64,000 nucleotides of DNA from CAYXAA01 sp964462985 (lineage in GTDB: Bacteria > Pseudomonadota > Alphaproteobacteria > Rhizobiales > Stappiaceae): NCBI GenBank assembly GCA_964462985.1, contig CAYXAA010000022.1:1-64000 (forward strand), in the 5' to 3' direction. Numbering within the stretch: position 1 is the first letter of the stretch; each line of letters starts with the position of its first letter. Position numbers and translations under genes: made by a program. Shown here piece after piece: positions 10,921 to 20,130 of this stretch. The notes beneath the pieces are model-generated. The model searched no databases, was not told where the DNA came from, and was given only the letters and a program-made list of their open reading frames with translations.

Positions 10921-11676
10921 ATGGCTACTAGCGTTCCCGCCGAGGACGTCCGCCAGGCCCTGGCACGGCTGCTCGCGGCGCCCCCGTTCTCGCGCTCGCC
11001 AAAGATCAGCCGCCTGCTCAGCTATCTGGTGCAAGAGATGCTCGCCGGCCGCGCGGCCGGGCTGAAGGAAATGACGATCGCGATCGAGGTGTTCGAGCAG
11101 ACCGCCGACTTCAACCCGCGCAGCAACCCGATCGTCCGCGTCAATGCTTCGCGCCTGCGCAACCTGCTTCGGATCTACTACAACGAGGCCGGACGCCAGG
11201 AGCCGATCCAGATCCATCTGGCAAGCGTTGGCTACGTACCGGTGATAAGACGGCTCGAGGCCGGAGGGTCGGATACGGAACTGACGGACGTTGTTCCGAC
11301 CCCTGAGGCGGATCCGCAGGTTGACGCCATTGCAGTGCCGCAGGATCGCAGCGGCCGCCCGGCCGCCTGGCTGCGGCATAGCCGGATTGGCGCGACGCTG
11401 GCCGCGCCCGCTTCAGTCGCCCTGGTCCTTCTCTGCTTCGTTGGTGTCCTCCTGCTCCACATGCTGCTCGGAGGCTCCCGGCAGCCACCGGTCACGGTGC
11501 TCGACATGAGCAATGTGCCGTTAAAGGCCGCGCATTCCTTTCTGCTGCTGTGCCAACCGTCCATATTCGGATCCGAGCCGAAGCCAGGCGTATTCGCCTT
11601 CGCTCTGGACGGGCGCGCCATGGAGTGCCGCCTGATCCTGCGCGCCTCCGGCGCCGACGAACCGGGAAACGGGTGA
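10921..11676 (+). CDS. membrane protein with cyclase/TPR-associated N-terminal domain
   Basis: This 251-residue protein has residues 1-105 matching a cytoplasmic domain usually found in front of adenylate cyclases or TPR proteins: SRLLSYLVQEMLAGRAAGLKEM, IAIEVFEQTADFNPRSNPIVRV and the NASRLRNLLRIYYNEAG stretch. One strong membrane helix follows (about residues 157-183, SVALVLLCFVGVLLLHML), then a tail of about 65 residues outside the membrane. The usual C-terminal effector (cyclase, TPR or peptidase) is missing. The N-terminal domain looks nucleic-acid binding by its basic helices, so a membrane-tethered regulator is possible; this is inference. The stop is followed 24 bases later by the convergent DUF1796 gene. 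Confidence 0.6.
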   Translation: MATSVPAEDVRQALARLLAAPPFSRSPKISRLLSYLVQEMLAGRAAGLKEMTIAIEVFEQTADFNPRSNPIVRVNASRLRNLLRIYYNEAGRQEPIQIHLASVGYVPVIRRLEAGGSDTELTDVVPTPEADPQVDAIAVPQDRSGRPAAWLRHSRIGATLAAPASVALVLLCFVGVLLLHMLLGGSRQPPVTVLDMSNVPLKAAHSFLLLCQPSIFGSEPKPGVFAFALDGRAMECRLILRASGADEPGNG

Positions 11677-11700
11677 CACAACGCGGCCCGATCGCGCCCG

Positions 11701-12384
11701 CTACCAGGATGCCGACTGCTGCGCCGGCGGAACAACGCCCAGGCGGCTCAGGAACACCTCGCGCCACTGCCGCGTGTCGCCGGTCCATTCGCTGTCGTCC
11801 GGCGTCAGCAGGTGAAGGTCCGGATCATCGAGCGATCCGCGGCGATCCGGCGTACTGACGAGGATGAACTCGCAGCGTCGGCCGAGGAACGCCTGAACCG
11901 CTTCGCGCAACCGGCCGATTTCCTCGCGATTGAAGTCGATCCGCTCGATCGCCGTCTCGGCGGCGACCTCCGTCAGATTATTCTGGCTGTTGGAAATTAC
12001 GAACACCAGCCGCGGCACCGCGGCAAGGGCCAGGAACTTGTCGCGCAGATGGGTGAAGCGAGACAGATCATGGTCAAAGAAGCGATCGATGTCGGCGCCG
12101 TCGTCGTCGCGGAAATGGTGCAGGAAGCGGATGGCGTAGGCGCTCCAGGTCGGGTGGCCGGGGCCCTCGGCAATGTCATCGCGGGAGAACAGCGGAAAGC
12201 CGTCCTCAAACAGACGAGCAAGGCCGGCGGGCGGCGCGATCAGCCCGTCGAAGAACTGCGCGTTGCGGCCGACCTCCTCGCCGAGAATTGCGCCGATTAC
12301 CTCGGCATTGGTCCGGATCTGGCGCGCGCTCTGGCACGACATGCCGAGGCTGACGATCGCAGTGGTGGGTCCAGACACCGACAT
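11701..12384 (-). CDS. DUF1796 family putative cysteine peptidase
   Basis: This 227-residue protein begins with TTAIVSLGMSCQSARQIR, the signature of the DUF1796 (papain-like) family, whose Cys is the presumed nucleophile. Candidate His residues follow in SAYAIRFLHHFRDD. The middle VPRLVFVISNSQNNLTEV and the C-terminal half CEFILVSTPDR form a Rossmann-like alternation. No signal peptide is present. Family members often occur near polysaccharide genes, but none are adjacent here. Activity has not been assigned to the family with certainty, so the peptidase label is tentative. Confidence 0.6.
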   Translation of the reverse strand: MSVSGPTTAIVSLGMSCQSARQIRTNAEVIGAILGEEVGRNAQFFDGLIAPPAGLARLFEDGFPLFSRDDIAEGPGHPTWSAYAIRFLHHFRDDDGADIDRFFDHDLSRFTHLRDKFLALAAVPRLVFVISNSQNNLTEVAAETAIERIDFNREEIGRLREAVQAFLGRRCEFILVSTPDRRGSLDDPDLHLLTPDDSEWTGDTRQWREVFLSRLGVVPPAQQSASW

Positions 12385-12541
12385 TGTTGACTTCGCTCGG
12401 CCCTTCCGACGTCCCGCGGCACCATGCCGCGTCTCCTAATATCGGTCGCGGGGCGGGCGCGACAATCCGATGCGTTGACCTTTCCCTTCGTCACGGCGCA
12501 CCACGGCGGGACATCGCGCATCGATCCAGGAGAGATATCCA

Positions 12542-12946
12542 ATGCGTCCGATCATGCGCGGCATCGCCGCTGCCGTCCTGATCACGGCTGCCGCCGTGGC
12601 TGCCACGATCTTCGCCAGGCCCGGACCGCAATCCGAGCCCGCCCCGCCGACTTCCGCGGCACCAGACGCGGTCGTCGCGGAGGGCGAGCGACTGTTCAAC
12701 GCCTACTGCGCGACCTGCCACGGCCGGGAAGCGGTCGGCACGGATCGGGGGCCGCCCCTGGTTCATCCGGTTTACGAGCCGTCGCATCACGCAGACGAGG
12801 CCTTCATGATCGCTGCCCTGCGCGGCAGCCGCGCCCATCACTGGACCTTCGGGGACATGCCGCCGGTCGAGGGAATTACGCCACAGGAGGTGACGCCGAT
12901 CATTGCCTATGTGCGCAAGCTGCAACGGGAGGCGGGAATCTTCTGA
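12542..12946 (+). CDS. class I cytochrome c, signal-anchored
   Basis: This 134-residue periplasmic mono-haem protein has one haem motif, CATCH (about residues 59-63), and a likely distal ligand Met in FGDMPPVEG. An N-terminal hydrophobic segment (GIAAAVLITAAAVAATIFA) is followed by a Pro/Ala-rich linker, so it is either exported or membrane-anchored. The C-terminal helix VTPIIAYVRKLQREAGIF is typical of small c-type cytochromes. An AGGAGAG ribosome site supports the ATG at 12542. The redox partner is unknown; a ClC channel follows 119 bases downstream on the same strand. Confidence 0.88.
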   Translation: MRPIMRGIAAAVLITAAAVAATIFARPGPQSEPAPPTSAAPDAVVAEGERLFNAYCATCHGREAVGTDRGPPLVHPVYEPSHHADEAFMIAALRGSRAHHWTFGDMPPVEGITPQEVTPIIAYVRKLQREAGIF

Positions 12947-13065
12947 AGGCGCAGGGGCAGGCTCGCGGCCGGCTCCCGGAAGGCTTCCGCGATCTTTAAC
13001 ATGGGCGCGACCTCCCTTACCGATTCGGTGGAGGCGGCCAACGCCCACAACGGAGATCGCCACCC

Positions 13066-14460
13066 GTGATCCGCCTTCCGACCGCCGGCGATGCCGGCCG
13101 CTCCGACGCCGGTTACTTTCTGCTGGCGCTCGTCGTCGGCGCCCTCGGCGGGAGTATCGGCACGGCATTCCATGTCGCGGTCGAAGGGCTGCTCGGAGCT
13201 TCAGCCTGGCTGGCAGAGACAGCGTTGCCGCTTGCCCTCAAGCTCGCCGTGTCGATCGCCGCTGCGGCGGTTGCGGCGACCGCGGCGGCGCTGCTCGTGC
13301 GCAGGATCGCTCCCGAGGCGGCGGGCAGCGGCATCCAGGAAATCGAGGGCGCAATGGAAGGCCTGAGGCCGCTGCGCCCGGTTCGCGTGCTGGTCGCCAA
13401 GTTCCTCGGCGGCGTGTTTGCCCTCGGAGCCGGCCTCGTGCTCGGCCGCGAGGGGCCGACGATCCACATGGGCGCGGCAAGCGCCGAGCTTCTGACCGGC
13501 CGGCTGAAACTCGACTGGCGGGAGCGCAAGGGGCTGATCGCGGCGGGCGCCGCGGCCGGACTGGCGGCGGCCTTCAATGCGCCGCTCGCCGCCGTCCTGT
13601 TCATTGTCGAGGAGACGCGACGACAGTTTCCCTACGGTTACCGTACCTACATCGCAGTGATTGTCGCCGCCGCGACGGCCGCCATCATCACCGAGGGCAT
13701 CGCCGGCGTGGGGCCGGCGCTGGAGATCGCGGCGCCCGCTGTTCCCTTACCGATCCTGCCGATGTTCGTGGTTCTCGGCATCCTACTCGGCGCGCTCGGC
13801 GTCACGTTCAATGCCGCGCTCGTAGCCGCGCTCGACATCAGCCGCGGAATCGCACAGCGGCACTGGTGGCTGCCGCCGCTCGCGGTCGGTGCCCTCGCAG
13901 GGGCGCTGCTGGTGCTGGCGCCCGATGCGACACGGGGCGGCGAAAGCCTGATCGAGGGTCTGATCATCGCGCGTTACGGCGTCCTCGTCCTGCTCGGCCT
14001 AACCGCGCTGCGCCTCATCGGCGTGCTCTCATCCTATGCCTCCGGCGTGCCAGGCGGCATCTTCGCGCCGATGCTGTCGATCGCGACCTGCTTCGGCCTT
14101 GCCTTCGGCGTCACGCTCGAGGGAATCGCGCCGGATGTCGATCACCTGCCCGCCGCCTGCGCGGTGGCTGCCATGGGTGGGCTGTTCGCCGCCTCGGTCC
14201 GGGCACCGCTGGTCGGCGTCGTGCTGGTGTTGGAACTCACCGGCGCCTACGAACTGCTTCTCCCCGTCCTCATCACCTGCGCGGGCGCCACGGTCACGGC
14301 CGAAAAACTCGGCGGCCGGCCGATCTACGAGGTGCTCCTGGAGCGGACCCTGCGGCTGGCGGGGGAAGCACAGCCGACCACCGAGGAGAAGACGCCGGTC
14401 CAGCTTGGGATCGAGGATAGCGGAGCGAACGCGTCCCTAGGGCCCGGTACAGAACGCTGA
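13066..14460 (+). CDS. ClC-family chloride channel / H+-Cl- antiporter
   Basis: This 464-residue inner-membrane protein has about ten hydrophobic helices. Selectivity motifs are GSGIQEIEG (in place of GSGIP), GREGPTIHMG, which holds the gating Glu, and the late GVPGGIFAPML. The intracellular Glu of exchangers appears in FIVEETRRQFPY, and the ion-coordinating Tyr lies in the ELTGAYELLLP stretch, so an H+/Cl- antiporter is more likely than a passive channel. No CBS domains are present. The start is GTG, preceded by GGAG. Roles in acid resistance or volume control are typical of the family. Confidence 0.92.
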   Translation: MIRLPTAGDAGRSDAGYFLLALVVGALGGSIGTAFHVAVEGLLGASAWLAETALPLALKLAVSIAAAAVAATAAALLVRRIAPEAAGSGIQEIEGAMEGLRPLRPVRVLVAKFLGGVFALGAGLVLGREGPTIHMGAASAELLTGRLKLDWRERKGLIAAGAAAGLAAAFNAPLAAVLFIVEETRRQFPYGYRTYIAVIVAAATAAIITEGIAGVGPALEIAAPAVPLPILPMFVVLGILLGALGVTFNAALVAALDISRGIAQRHWWLPPLAVGALAGALLVLAPDATRGGESLIEGLIIARYGVLVLLGLTALRLIGVLSSYASGVPGGIFAPMLSIATCFGLAFGVTLEGIAPDVDHLPAACAVAAMGGLFAASVRAPLVGVVLVLELTGAYELLLPVLITCAGATVTAEKLGGRPIYEVLLERTLRLAGEAQPTTEEKTPVQLGIEDSGANASLGPGTER

Positions 14461-14538
14461 CGGCGGCGGTCGGCCACGCTGATCCGAGGCAAGGTTCGGC
14501 AGAGCCCTGTCGTGCCCGGCATAACGGCTGAACGCGGG

Positions 14539-15873
14539 CTACTCCGCCGCCAGCAGACTCGTGCCTTCCAGCCCCGCCGGCGCCGGGCCGCCATAGGCCC
14601 AATCGAGCAGCTCCACGGTGTGGACGATCGGTAGCTCCGTGCCGCCGGCGATCTGGGTCATGCAGCCGATGTTGCCGGTGGCGATCAGATCCGGCGTGGT
14701 CCGTTCGATGTTAGCGACCTTGCGGTCGCGCAGGCGGCGGGCGAGTTCGGGCTGCAGGATGTTGTAGGTGCCGGCCGACCCGCAGCAAAGATGGCCCTCC
14801 GGCACGTCCTTGACGGTGAATCCGGCCGCCTGGAGCAGCGCCTTCGGCTCGCGCGTGATCTTCTGGCCGTGCTGCATCGAGCAGGCGGAGTGATAGGCGA
14901 TGGTGAGTCCGGTGGCTGGCTGCGGCGGCGGCCCGAGGTCGAGGCCCGTGAGCACTTCGGTGACGTCCCTGGCCAGCGCCGACACGGCGGCCGCCTTCTC
15001 GGCATAGGCCGAATCCTCGCGCAGCATGAAGCCGTAGTCCTTGACGGTGGTGCCGCAGCCCGAGGCGGTGATGACGATGGCGTCGAGCCCCTCGCCCGTG
15101 ATTTCGGCCCACCAGGCGTCGACATTGCGCCGTGCGGACGCGAGGGCTTCCTCTTCGCGGCCCATGTGGTGCACAAGCGCGCCGCAACAGCCTTCGCCCC
15201 TGGCCAGCACGACCTCGACTCCGGCGCGCGTCAGCAGGCGGATGGCGGCATCATTGATCGACGGCGCCAGCACAGGCTGGGCGCAGCCGGTGAGAAGCGC
15301 AACGCGGCCCCGCCGCGCCTGGATCTCGGCGGCGAAGACGCCGGGACCTTCCATCGCTGCGTGGCCGGGCGCACGGGTCGGCGCGAGCTCGAGCATGGCG
15401 CCGATCGACCGGAACGGGCCGCCGAGCGCCTTCAGGACCGGCGCGAACGGCCGGGCAAGGAAGGCGCCGCAGAGCGACAGACGGAAGCGGCGCGGATGGG
15501 GCAGCACGGCGGCAAGGAGCGCCCGGACCAGCCGGTCGGCCAGCGGCCTGCGATAGGTCTTCTCGATGTGGGCACGGGCGTGGTCGACCAGGTGCATGTA
15601 GTGGACGCCCGACGGACAGGTCGTCATGCAGGAGAGGCAGGACAGGCAGCGGTCGATGTGCTTGACCGTGCGGGCGTCGGCGGCTCGGTCGTTCTCCAGC
15701 ATGTCCTTGATCAGGTAGATCCGCCCGCGCGGGCTGTCGAGCTCGTCGCCGAGCAGGGCAAACGTCGGGCAGGTCGCGGTGCAGAAGCCGCAATGCACGC
15801 ATTTGCGCAGGATCTTCTCCGACTCGGCGACATCCGGATCGGCGAGCTGGGCCGGCGAGAAATTGGTCTGCAT
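14539..15873 (-). CDS. glcF: glycolate oxidase iron-sulfur subunit GlcF
   Basis: This 444-residue electron-transfer subunit of glycolate oxidase works with GlcD and GlcE to oxidise glycolate to glyoxylate. Two ferredoxin-type 4Fe-4S motifs lie at the N-terminus (CVHCGFCTATCP and CLSCLSCMTTCP). Two cysteine-rich CCG-type domains follow: GEGCCGALVHHMG near the middle and GHLCCGSAGTYNI near residue 360. It is the last gene of glcD-glcE-glcF, all on the minus strand with gaps of 67 and 33 bases. Confidence 0.95.
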   Translation of the reverse strand: MQTNFSPAQLADPDVAESEKILRKCVHCGFCTATCPTFALLGDELDSPRGRIYLIKDMLENDRAADARTVKHIDRCLSCLSCMTTCPSGVHYMHLVDHARAHIEKTYRRPLADRLVRALLAAVLPHPRRFRLSLCGAFLARPFAPVLKALGGPFRSIGAMLELAPTRAPGHAAMEGPGVFAAEIQARRGRVALLTGCAQPVLAPSINDAAIRLLTRAGVEVVLARGEGCCGALVHHMGREEEALASARRNVDAWWAEITGEGLDAIVITASGCGTTVKDYGFMLREDSAYAEKAAAVSALARDVTEVLTGLDLGPPPQPATGLTIAYHSACSMQHGQKITREPKALLQAAGFTVKDVPEGHLCCGSAGTYNILQPELARRLRDRKVANIERTTPDLIATGNIGCMTQIAGGTELPIVHTVELLDWAYGGPAPAGLEGTSLLAAE

Positions 15874-15906
15874 GAAGTGTCCGTTCGACCTTCCTTGTTG
15901 CGGCCG

Positions 15907-17124
15907 TCAAAGCCCTGCCACCATCCGGCCGGGATTGAGGATGCCGGCCGGATCAAATTGCTGTTTCAGCCGTGCGGAAAGTGCGGCGAGGGCCGGCGGC
16001 TGCGGTTCAAAGACGGCAATGGCGGTTCTCAAGGCGGCATCGCCGCGCACCAAGGTAGCATGCCCGCCTCCGGCACGCTCAATCGCCGCGCGCAGCGCCT
16101 CGGCGCACGGGTCGCCGTCGGTCATGCGCAGCCACAGGAGACCGCACGACCAGTCGTAGATCGTCTCGACCGCCGCGGCGCGGCGCACATCGGCAACCAC
16201 CACCGGCCCGGCCGTCGGCGCCACGGAGACGCGCCACACCGGGGCGGCATCGCCGGCAAAGGGCATGACGTCCCGGACGGCCCGCCACAGGTCTTTCGAG
16301 GCGGCCGCGTCGATCCGCTCGACGGGGCCGAAGGGGGCGGCGATCATTCTGAGCGCCTCGAACCGGTAGTCGACCGAAGGCCCGAATCCTTCGAGGCGCA
16401 GCAGCGTCGCCGCCCGGCCGAGGTTGATACCGTCGATCGACAGGCGGCGCGCCACCGCCTCGGGCAAATGGGCGGCGCCGGACACCTCGGCCGATGAGCC
16501 CATCGCCTGCGTCAGTGCCGACACCGCCTCCGGGCCGGCGAGGCCGCAGATCATCAGCGTCGCCTCGGTTTCGGCCCGAGGCAGGGTCTTGAGCGTAACG
16601 GAGGTCGCGACCGCCAAGGTGCCGTAGGACCCGCACAGCGCCCGCGGCAGATCATAGCCGGTCACGTTCTTGACCACGCGGCCGCCGGACTTGAACAGCT
16701 CGCCGCGACCGGAGACCGCCTCCAGGCCGAGGATATGGTCGCGCGCAGCGCCGACCTTGATGCGCCGCGGGCCTGACAGGTTACAGCCGATCACGCCCCC
16801 CACCGTGCCGGTGCCGGGAGTGGTCCCGAGCAGCGGACCATAGTCGATCGGCTCGAAGGCCAGTTCCTGGTTCGCCTCGGCGAGCAGTGCCTCGACCTCG
16901 GCCAGCGGAGTGCCGGTGCGCACGGTGAGCACGAGTTCGGCGGGCTCGTAGAGTTCGACGCCCGAGATGTTAGAAAGGTCGAGCACATGCGCTGCCTGAA
17001 CCGGGCGGCCAAGCGTGCGCTTGGTGCCACGGCCGATTACCTCAAGCGGGATCGCCTCGCCAGCAGCCCAGGCGACCACATCCCGAACCTCGGCGGCGTC
17101 GCGGGGAGAGAAGGTGTCAGGCAT
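15907..17124 (-). CDS. glcE: glycolate oxidase FAD-binding subunit GlcE
   Basis: This 405-residue subunit has an N-terminal PCMH/FAD-binding domain. Motifs include VIGRGTKRTLGRPV (pyrophosphate loop), PGTGTVGGVIGCNLSGPRR and the stretch SGGRVVKNVTGYDLPRALCGSYG. The C-terminal FAD-oxidase domain ends FDPAGILNPGRMVAG. It resembles GlcD but is shorter, as expected for GlcE. It lies between glcD and glcF and is probably co-transcribed with both. Confidence 0.94.
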   Translation of the reverse strand: MPDTFSPRDAAEVRDVVAWAAGEAIPLEVIGRGTKRTLGRPVQAAHVLDLSNISGVELYEPAELVLTVRTGTPLAEVEALLAEANQELAFEPIDYGPLLGTTPGTGTVGGVIGCNLSGPRRIKVGAARDHILGLEAVSGRGELFKSGGRVVKNVTGYDLPRALCGSYGTLAVATSVTLKTLPRAETEATLMICGLAGPEAVSALTQAMGSSAEVSGAAHLPEAVARRLSIDGINLGRAATLLRLEGFGPSVDYRFEALRMIAAPFGPVERIDAAASKDLWRAVRDVMPFAGDAAPVWRVSVAPTAGPVVVADVRRAAAVETIYDWSCGLLWLRMTDGDPCAEALRAAIERAGGGHATLVRGDAALRTAIAVFEPQPPALAALSARLKQQFDPAGILNPGRMVAGL

Positions 17125-17191
17125 GGGACGTCCCGATCAAGGCGATGACAGCCGGGGATGGGCCGGGCCCGGCGCGGCAAGCAAGCATCCG

Positions 17192-18685
17192 CTAGAACCT
17201 CGGAATATCGGGAAACGGCATCTGCCCCTTGTGCACGTGCATGCGTCCGAGCTCGGCGCAGCGATGCAGCACGGGAAAGACTTTGCCGGGGTTGAGCAGC
17301 TGCTTGGGATCGAACGCGCATTTGACGCGCTGCTGCTGCTTCAGGTCCGCCTCGGAGAACATCTCGGGCATCAGGTCGCGCTTCTCGATGCCGACGCCGT
17401 GCTCGCCGGTGAGCACGCCGCCGACCTCGACACAGAGCCGGAGGATGTCCGCGCCGAAGGCTTCGGCCGCCGCGAGTTCGCCGGGCTTGTTGGCGTCATA
17501 GAGGATGAGCGGGTGCAGGTTGCCGTCGCCGGCATGGAAGACGTTGGCGCAGCGCAAGCCGTGCTTGTCGCCGAGGACGCGCATGCGCGCCAGCACCTCG
17601 GGCAAGGCCTTCCGCGGGATGGTGCCGTCCATGCACAGATAGTCCGGCGAGATCCGGCCGACCGCCGGGAAGGCCGCCTTGCGCCCGGCCCAGAAGGTCA
17701 TGCGCTCCTCCTCCGAACGCGAAACCCGCAGGGACGACGCCCCGTTCCGGTGCGCAATTTCCTCGATGCGGCCGAGCAGATGATCGACCTCGGCCTCCGG
17801 GCCATCAAGCTCGATGATGAGCAGCGCCTCGCAGTCGAGCGGATAGTCGGCGTGAACAAAATCCTCGGCGGCGTGGATCGCCGGGCGGTCCATCATCTCC
17901 ATGCCACCGGGAATGATGCCGGCGGCGATGATGTCCGCGACGCATTGGCCACCTGCTTCGCTGGTGGGAAAACCGACCAGCGCCGCACGCGCCGTCTCCG
18001 GCTTCTTCAGGATGCGAACCGTGACCTCGGTGACGACGCCGAGCAGGCCTTCCGAACCGGTCATCAGCGCGAGCAGGTCGTAGCCCTCGCTGTCGAGATG
18101 CTTGCCGCCGAGGCGTATGACGTCGCCGGTCATCAGCACCATCTCGATGCCAAGGATGTTGTTGGTGGTCAGGCCGTACTTGAGACAATGCACGCCACCG
18201 GAATTCTCCGCGACATTGCCGCCGATCGAACAGGCGATCTGCGATGATGGGTCGGGCGCATAGTAGAAGCCCTCGTGCTCGACGGCCCGGGTGATGCCGA
18301 GATTGGTGACGCCGGGCTGGGCGACGACGGCGCGGTTGGGAAAGTCGACCTCGAGCACGCGGTTGAACTTCATCATCGACATGAGCACCGCGTCGGCAGC
18401 CGGCAGCGCTCCGCCAGAGAGCGAGGTTCCCGCGCCGCGCGGCACCACCTTGACCGCATGCTCGTGGCAATAGCGCAGGACCGCGGCGACCTGCTCGACC
18501 GTCTCCGGCAGTACCACGACAAGCGGCAACTGGCGATAGGCGGTGAGCCCGTCGGTCTCGTAGGCACGCATCTCGACGTCGGCGTCGATCACGCCCTCGC
18601 CTGGGACGATCGCCTTGAGCGCCCGCACGATCTCCGCGCGTCGGGAAAGCACCGCACTGTCCGGCTCAGGCATCAGGATCGCCAT
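17192..18685 (-). CDS. glcD: glycolate oxidase catalytic subunit GlcD
   Basis: This 497-residue FAD enzyme oxidises glycolate (and often D-lactate). The FAD loop is VVPRGAGTSLSGGALP, the second FAD contact is CSIGGNVAENSGGVHCLKYG, and the C-terminal half contains HAGDGNLHP and GGVLTGEHGVGIEKRDLM, where His residues lie at the flavin. I chose the ATG at 18685 because AGGGAG lies just upstream and the length equals the family norm; the longer frame to 18937 has no homologous sequence. It is the first gene of glcDEF, divergent from a LysR gene. Confidence 0.95.
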   Translation of the reverse strand: MAILMPEPDSAVLSRRAEIVRALKAIVPGEGVIDADVEMRAYETDGLTAYRQLPLVVVLPETVEQVAAVLRYCHEHAVKVVPRGAGTSLSGGALPAADAVLMSMMKFNRVLEVDFPNRAVVAQPGVTNLGITRAVEHEGFYYAPDPSSQIACSIGGNVAENSGGVHCLKYGLTTNNILGIEMVLMTGDVIRLGGKHLDSEGYDLLALMTGSEGLLGVVTEVTVRILKKPETARAALVGFPTSEAGGQCVADIIAAGIIPGGMEMMDRPAIHAAEDFVHADYPLDCEALLIIELDGPEAEVDHLLGRIEEIAHRNGASSLRVSRSEEERMTFWAGRKAAFPAVGRISPDYLCMDGTIPRKALPEVLARMRVLGDKHGLRCANVFHAGDGNLHPLILYDANKPGELAAAEAFGADILRLCVEVGGVLTGEHGVGIEKRDLMPEMFSEADLKQQQRVKCAFDPKQLLNPGKVFPVLHRCAELGRMHVHKGQMPFPDIPRF

Positions 18686-19032
18686 GCTCCCTCCTTCTCC
18701 GCCAGGGCATGCCGACGGCACCACCTTTCCGGCTGTCAGCATTCTCGCGTACCATAACCGGGACGGCCGGCCGTCCTGTATCCGGGCGAACCCGCTCCGC
18801 CACCATCGCCGGTGCGGGCCGGCTTGACGGCTTCTCCGCGCCTTCGACCCCTTGCCATGGCGGTGCATCTTGCCATTTCTTCCGGGGGCGCCGCCAGCGC
18901 GGCCACGCCGGATCGGGCCGCAGCGAAGCCGCAACAAGGCCGGATCGCCTCAACTACTAGCGCTGAACCCTTGCGTTTCCAATGCGATGCTTGAGGATGC
19001 GGCGGCAAAGCATCGTTTCCGACCGGTTGAAA
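18686..19032. promoter_or_regulatory. glcD / LysR divergent promoter region
   Basis: These 347 bases separate the divergent glcD and LysR starts and must contain both promoters. LysR regulators usually bind T-N11-A sites in such gaps; several can be drawn here and none stands out. No gene was recognised inside it, although reading frames exist on both strands. Confidence 0.5.
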
Positions 19033-19974
19033 ATGAGTGCACTCTCGGATCTGGATATCTTCGCCCGTGTCGTGGCTGCCGGCAGCATGTCGGCCGCGGG
19101 CCGCGAACTCGGCCTCTCGCCGGCTGTCGTCTCAAAGCGGCTGCGCCGACTCGAGGACCGGCTGGGCACGCGGCTGCTGCAGCGCACGACGCGACAGATC
19201 GCCTTGACCGAGGCCGGTCAAGGATTCCATGAGCGGGTGGTGGCGATTCTCGCCTCGATCGAGGAGGCGGAAAGCTTCGTTACCCGGCGCTCGTCGCTCG
19301 CCCGCGGCACGCTCAAGGTTACGGCGCCGACCTCGTTCGGCCGGATGCACGTTGCGCCGCACCTAGCTGGTTTTCTCGCCGAGAACCCGGATCTTGCCGT
19401 CAATCTCGACCTCACCGACGAGTTCGTCGACATCGTCGGCGATGGCTACGATCTCGCCATCCGGATTGCCGAATTGCAGGATTCCAGCTTGGTGGCACGG
19501 CGGCTCGCGCCGGTGCACCGGGTGCTATGCGCTGCGCCCGCCTATCTGGAACGGGCCGGACGCCCGCAGTCGCTCGAAGACCTCGTTGCCAATCACGCCT
19601 GTCTTGCCGCGTACCACCAAGATCCCTGGCGCCTGGAAGGGCCCGACGGCATCGAGGTGGTGCGCACCAACAGCCGCCTGCGCACCAATTCCAGCGAGGT
19701 GGTGCGCGAGGCGCTGCTCGCCGGCGTCGGCATCGCCTTGCGCTCGACCTGGGACATCGGTCCCGACCTGCGTGCTTGCCGGCTTGAAACCGTGCTGCCG
19801 GCCTATCACGCCTCCAAGGGCGTGGGGCTTTATGCGGTTTATCCGAGCCGACGATTTCTTCCGGCGAAGGTCCGGGTGTTCATCGACTTCCTCGCCCGGC
19901 TCTACGGCCCCCAGCCTTACTGGGACGAGGGCCTCGAGGATTGGCTGGTCCGGCCGGCGGCGGCCGCTGAGTAA
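19033..19974 (+). CDS. LysR-family transcriptional regulator, candidate glc regulator
   Basis: This 313-residue regulator has an N-terminal winged HTH (LSDLDIFARVVAAGSMSAAG...LSPAVVSKRLRRLEDRLGTRLL) and a substrate-binding domain beginning GTLKVTAPTSFGRMHVAPH. It belongs to the large group that opens with an effector domain of the type LxVNLDLTDEFVDIV. The preferred start is the ATG at 19033, where family homology begins; an ATG at 18982 is also in frame. Its divergent position next to glcDEF suggests it regulates glycolate oxidation in response to a 2-hydroxy acid, but this is inferred from position only. Confidence 0.88.
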   Translation: MSALSDLDIFARVVAAGSMSAAGRELGLSPAVVSKRLRRLEDRLGTRLLQRTTRQIALTEAGQGFHERVVAILASIEEAESFVTRRSSLARGTLKVTAPTSFGRMHVAPHLAGFLAENPDLAVNLDLTDEFVDIVGDGYDLAIRIAELQDSSLVARRLAPVHRVLCAAPAYLERAGRPQSLEDLVANHACLAAYHQDPWRLEGPDGIEVVRTNSRLRTNSSEVVREALLAGVGIALRSTWDIGPDLRACRLETVLPAYHASKGVGLYAVYPSRRFLPAKVRVFIDFLARLYGPQPYWDEGLEDWLVRPAAAAE

Positions 19975-20130
19975 AAGACCGTACCAAAGGACTACCGTTT
20001 CCTGCGACAAAGTGCCCTAGCCGGCGTCGTCCATGGCGCTCACCCCATGCTAATCTTGCCCGGTCGCTTCCCGGCTACGGCCCGGTCGAATGCGGCCTCG
20101 GACACGAAAGCAGTTCATGGGAGATCCATA

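Noticed and set aside
14791..16497. Plus-strand frame (568 codons) antisense to glcF/glcE
   Set aside because: The composition is low-complexity Arg/Gly/His, typical of antisense to GC-rich genes. GlcF and GlcE are secure on the other strand.
18686..19032. Small ORFs in the glcD/LysR gap
   Set aside because: They have no ribosome sites or recognisable patterns, and the gap is better explained as two promoters.
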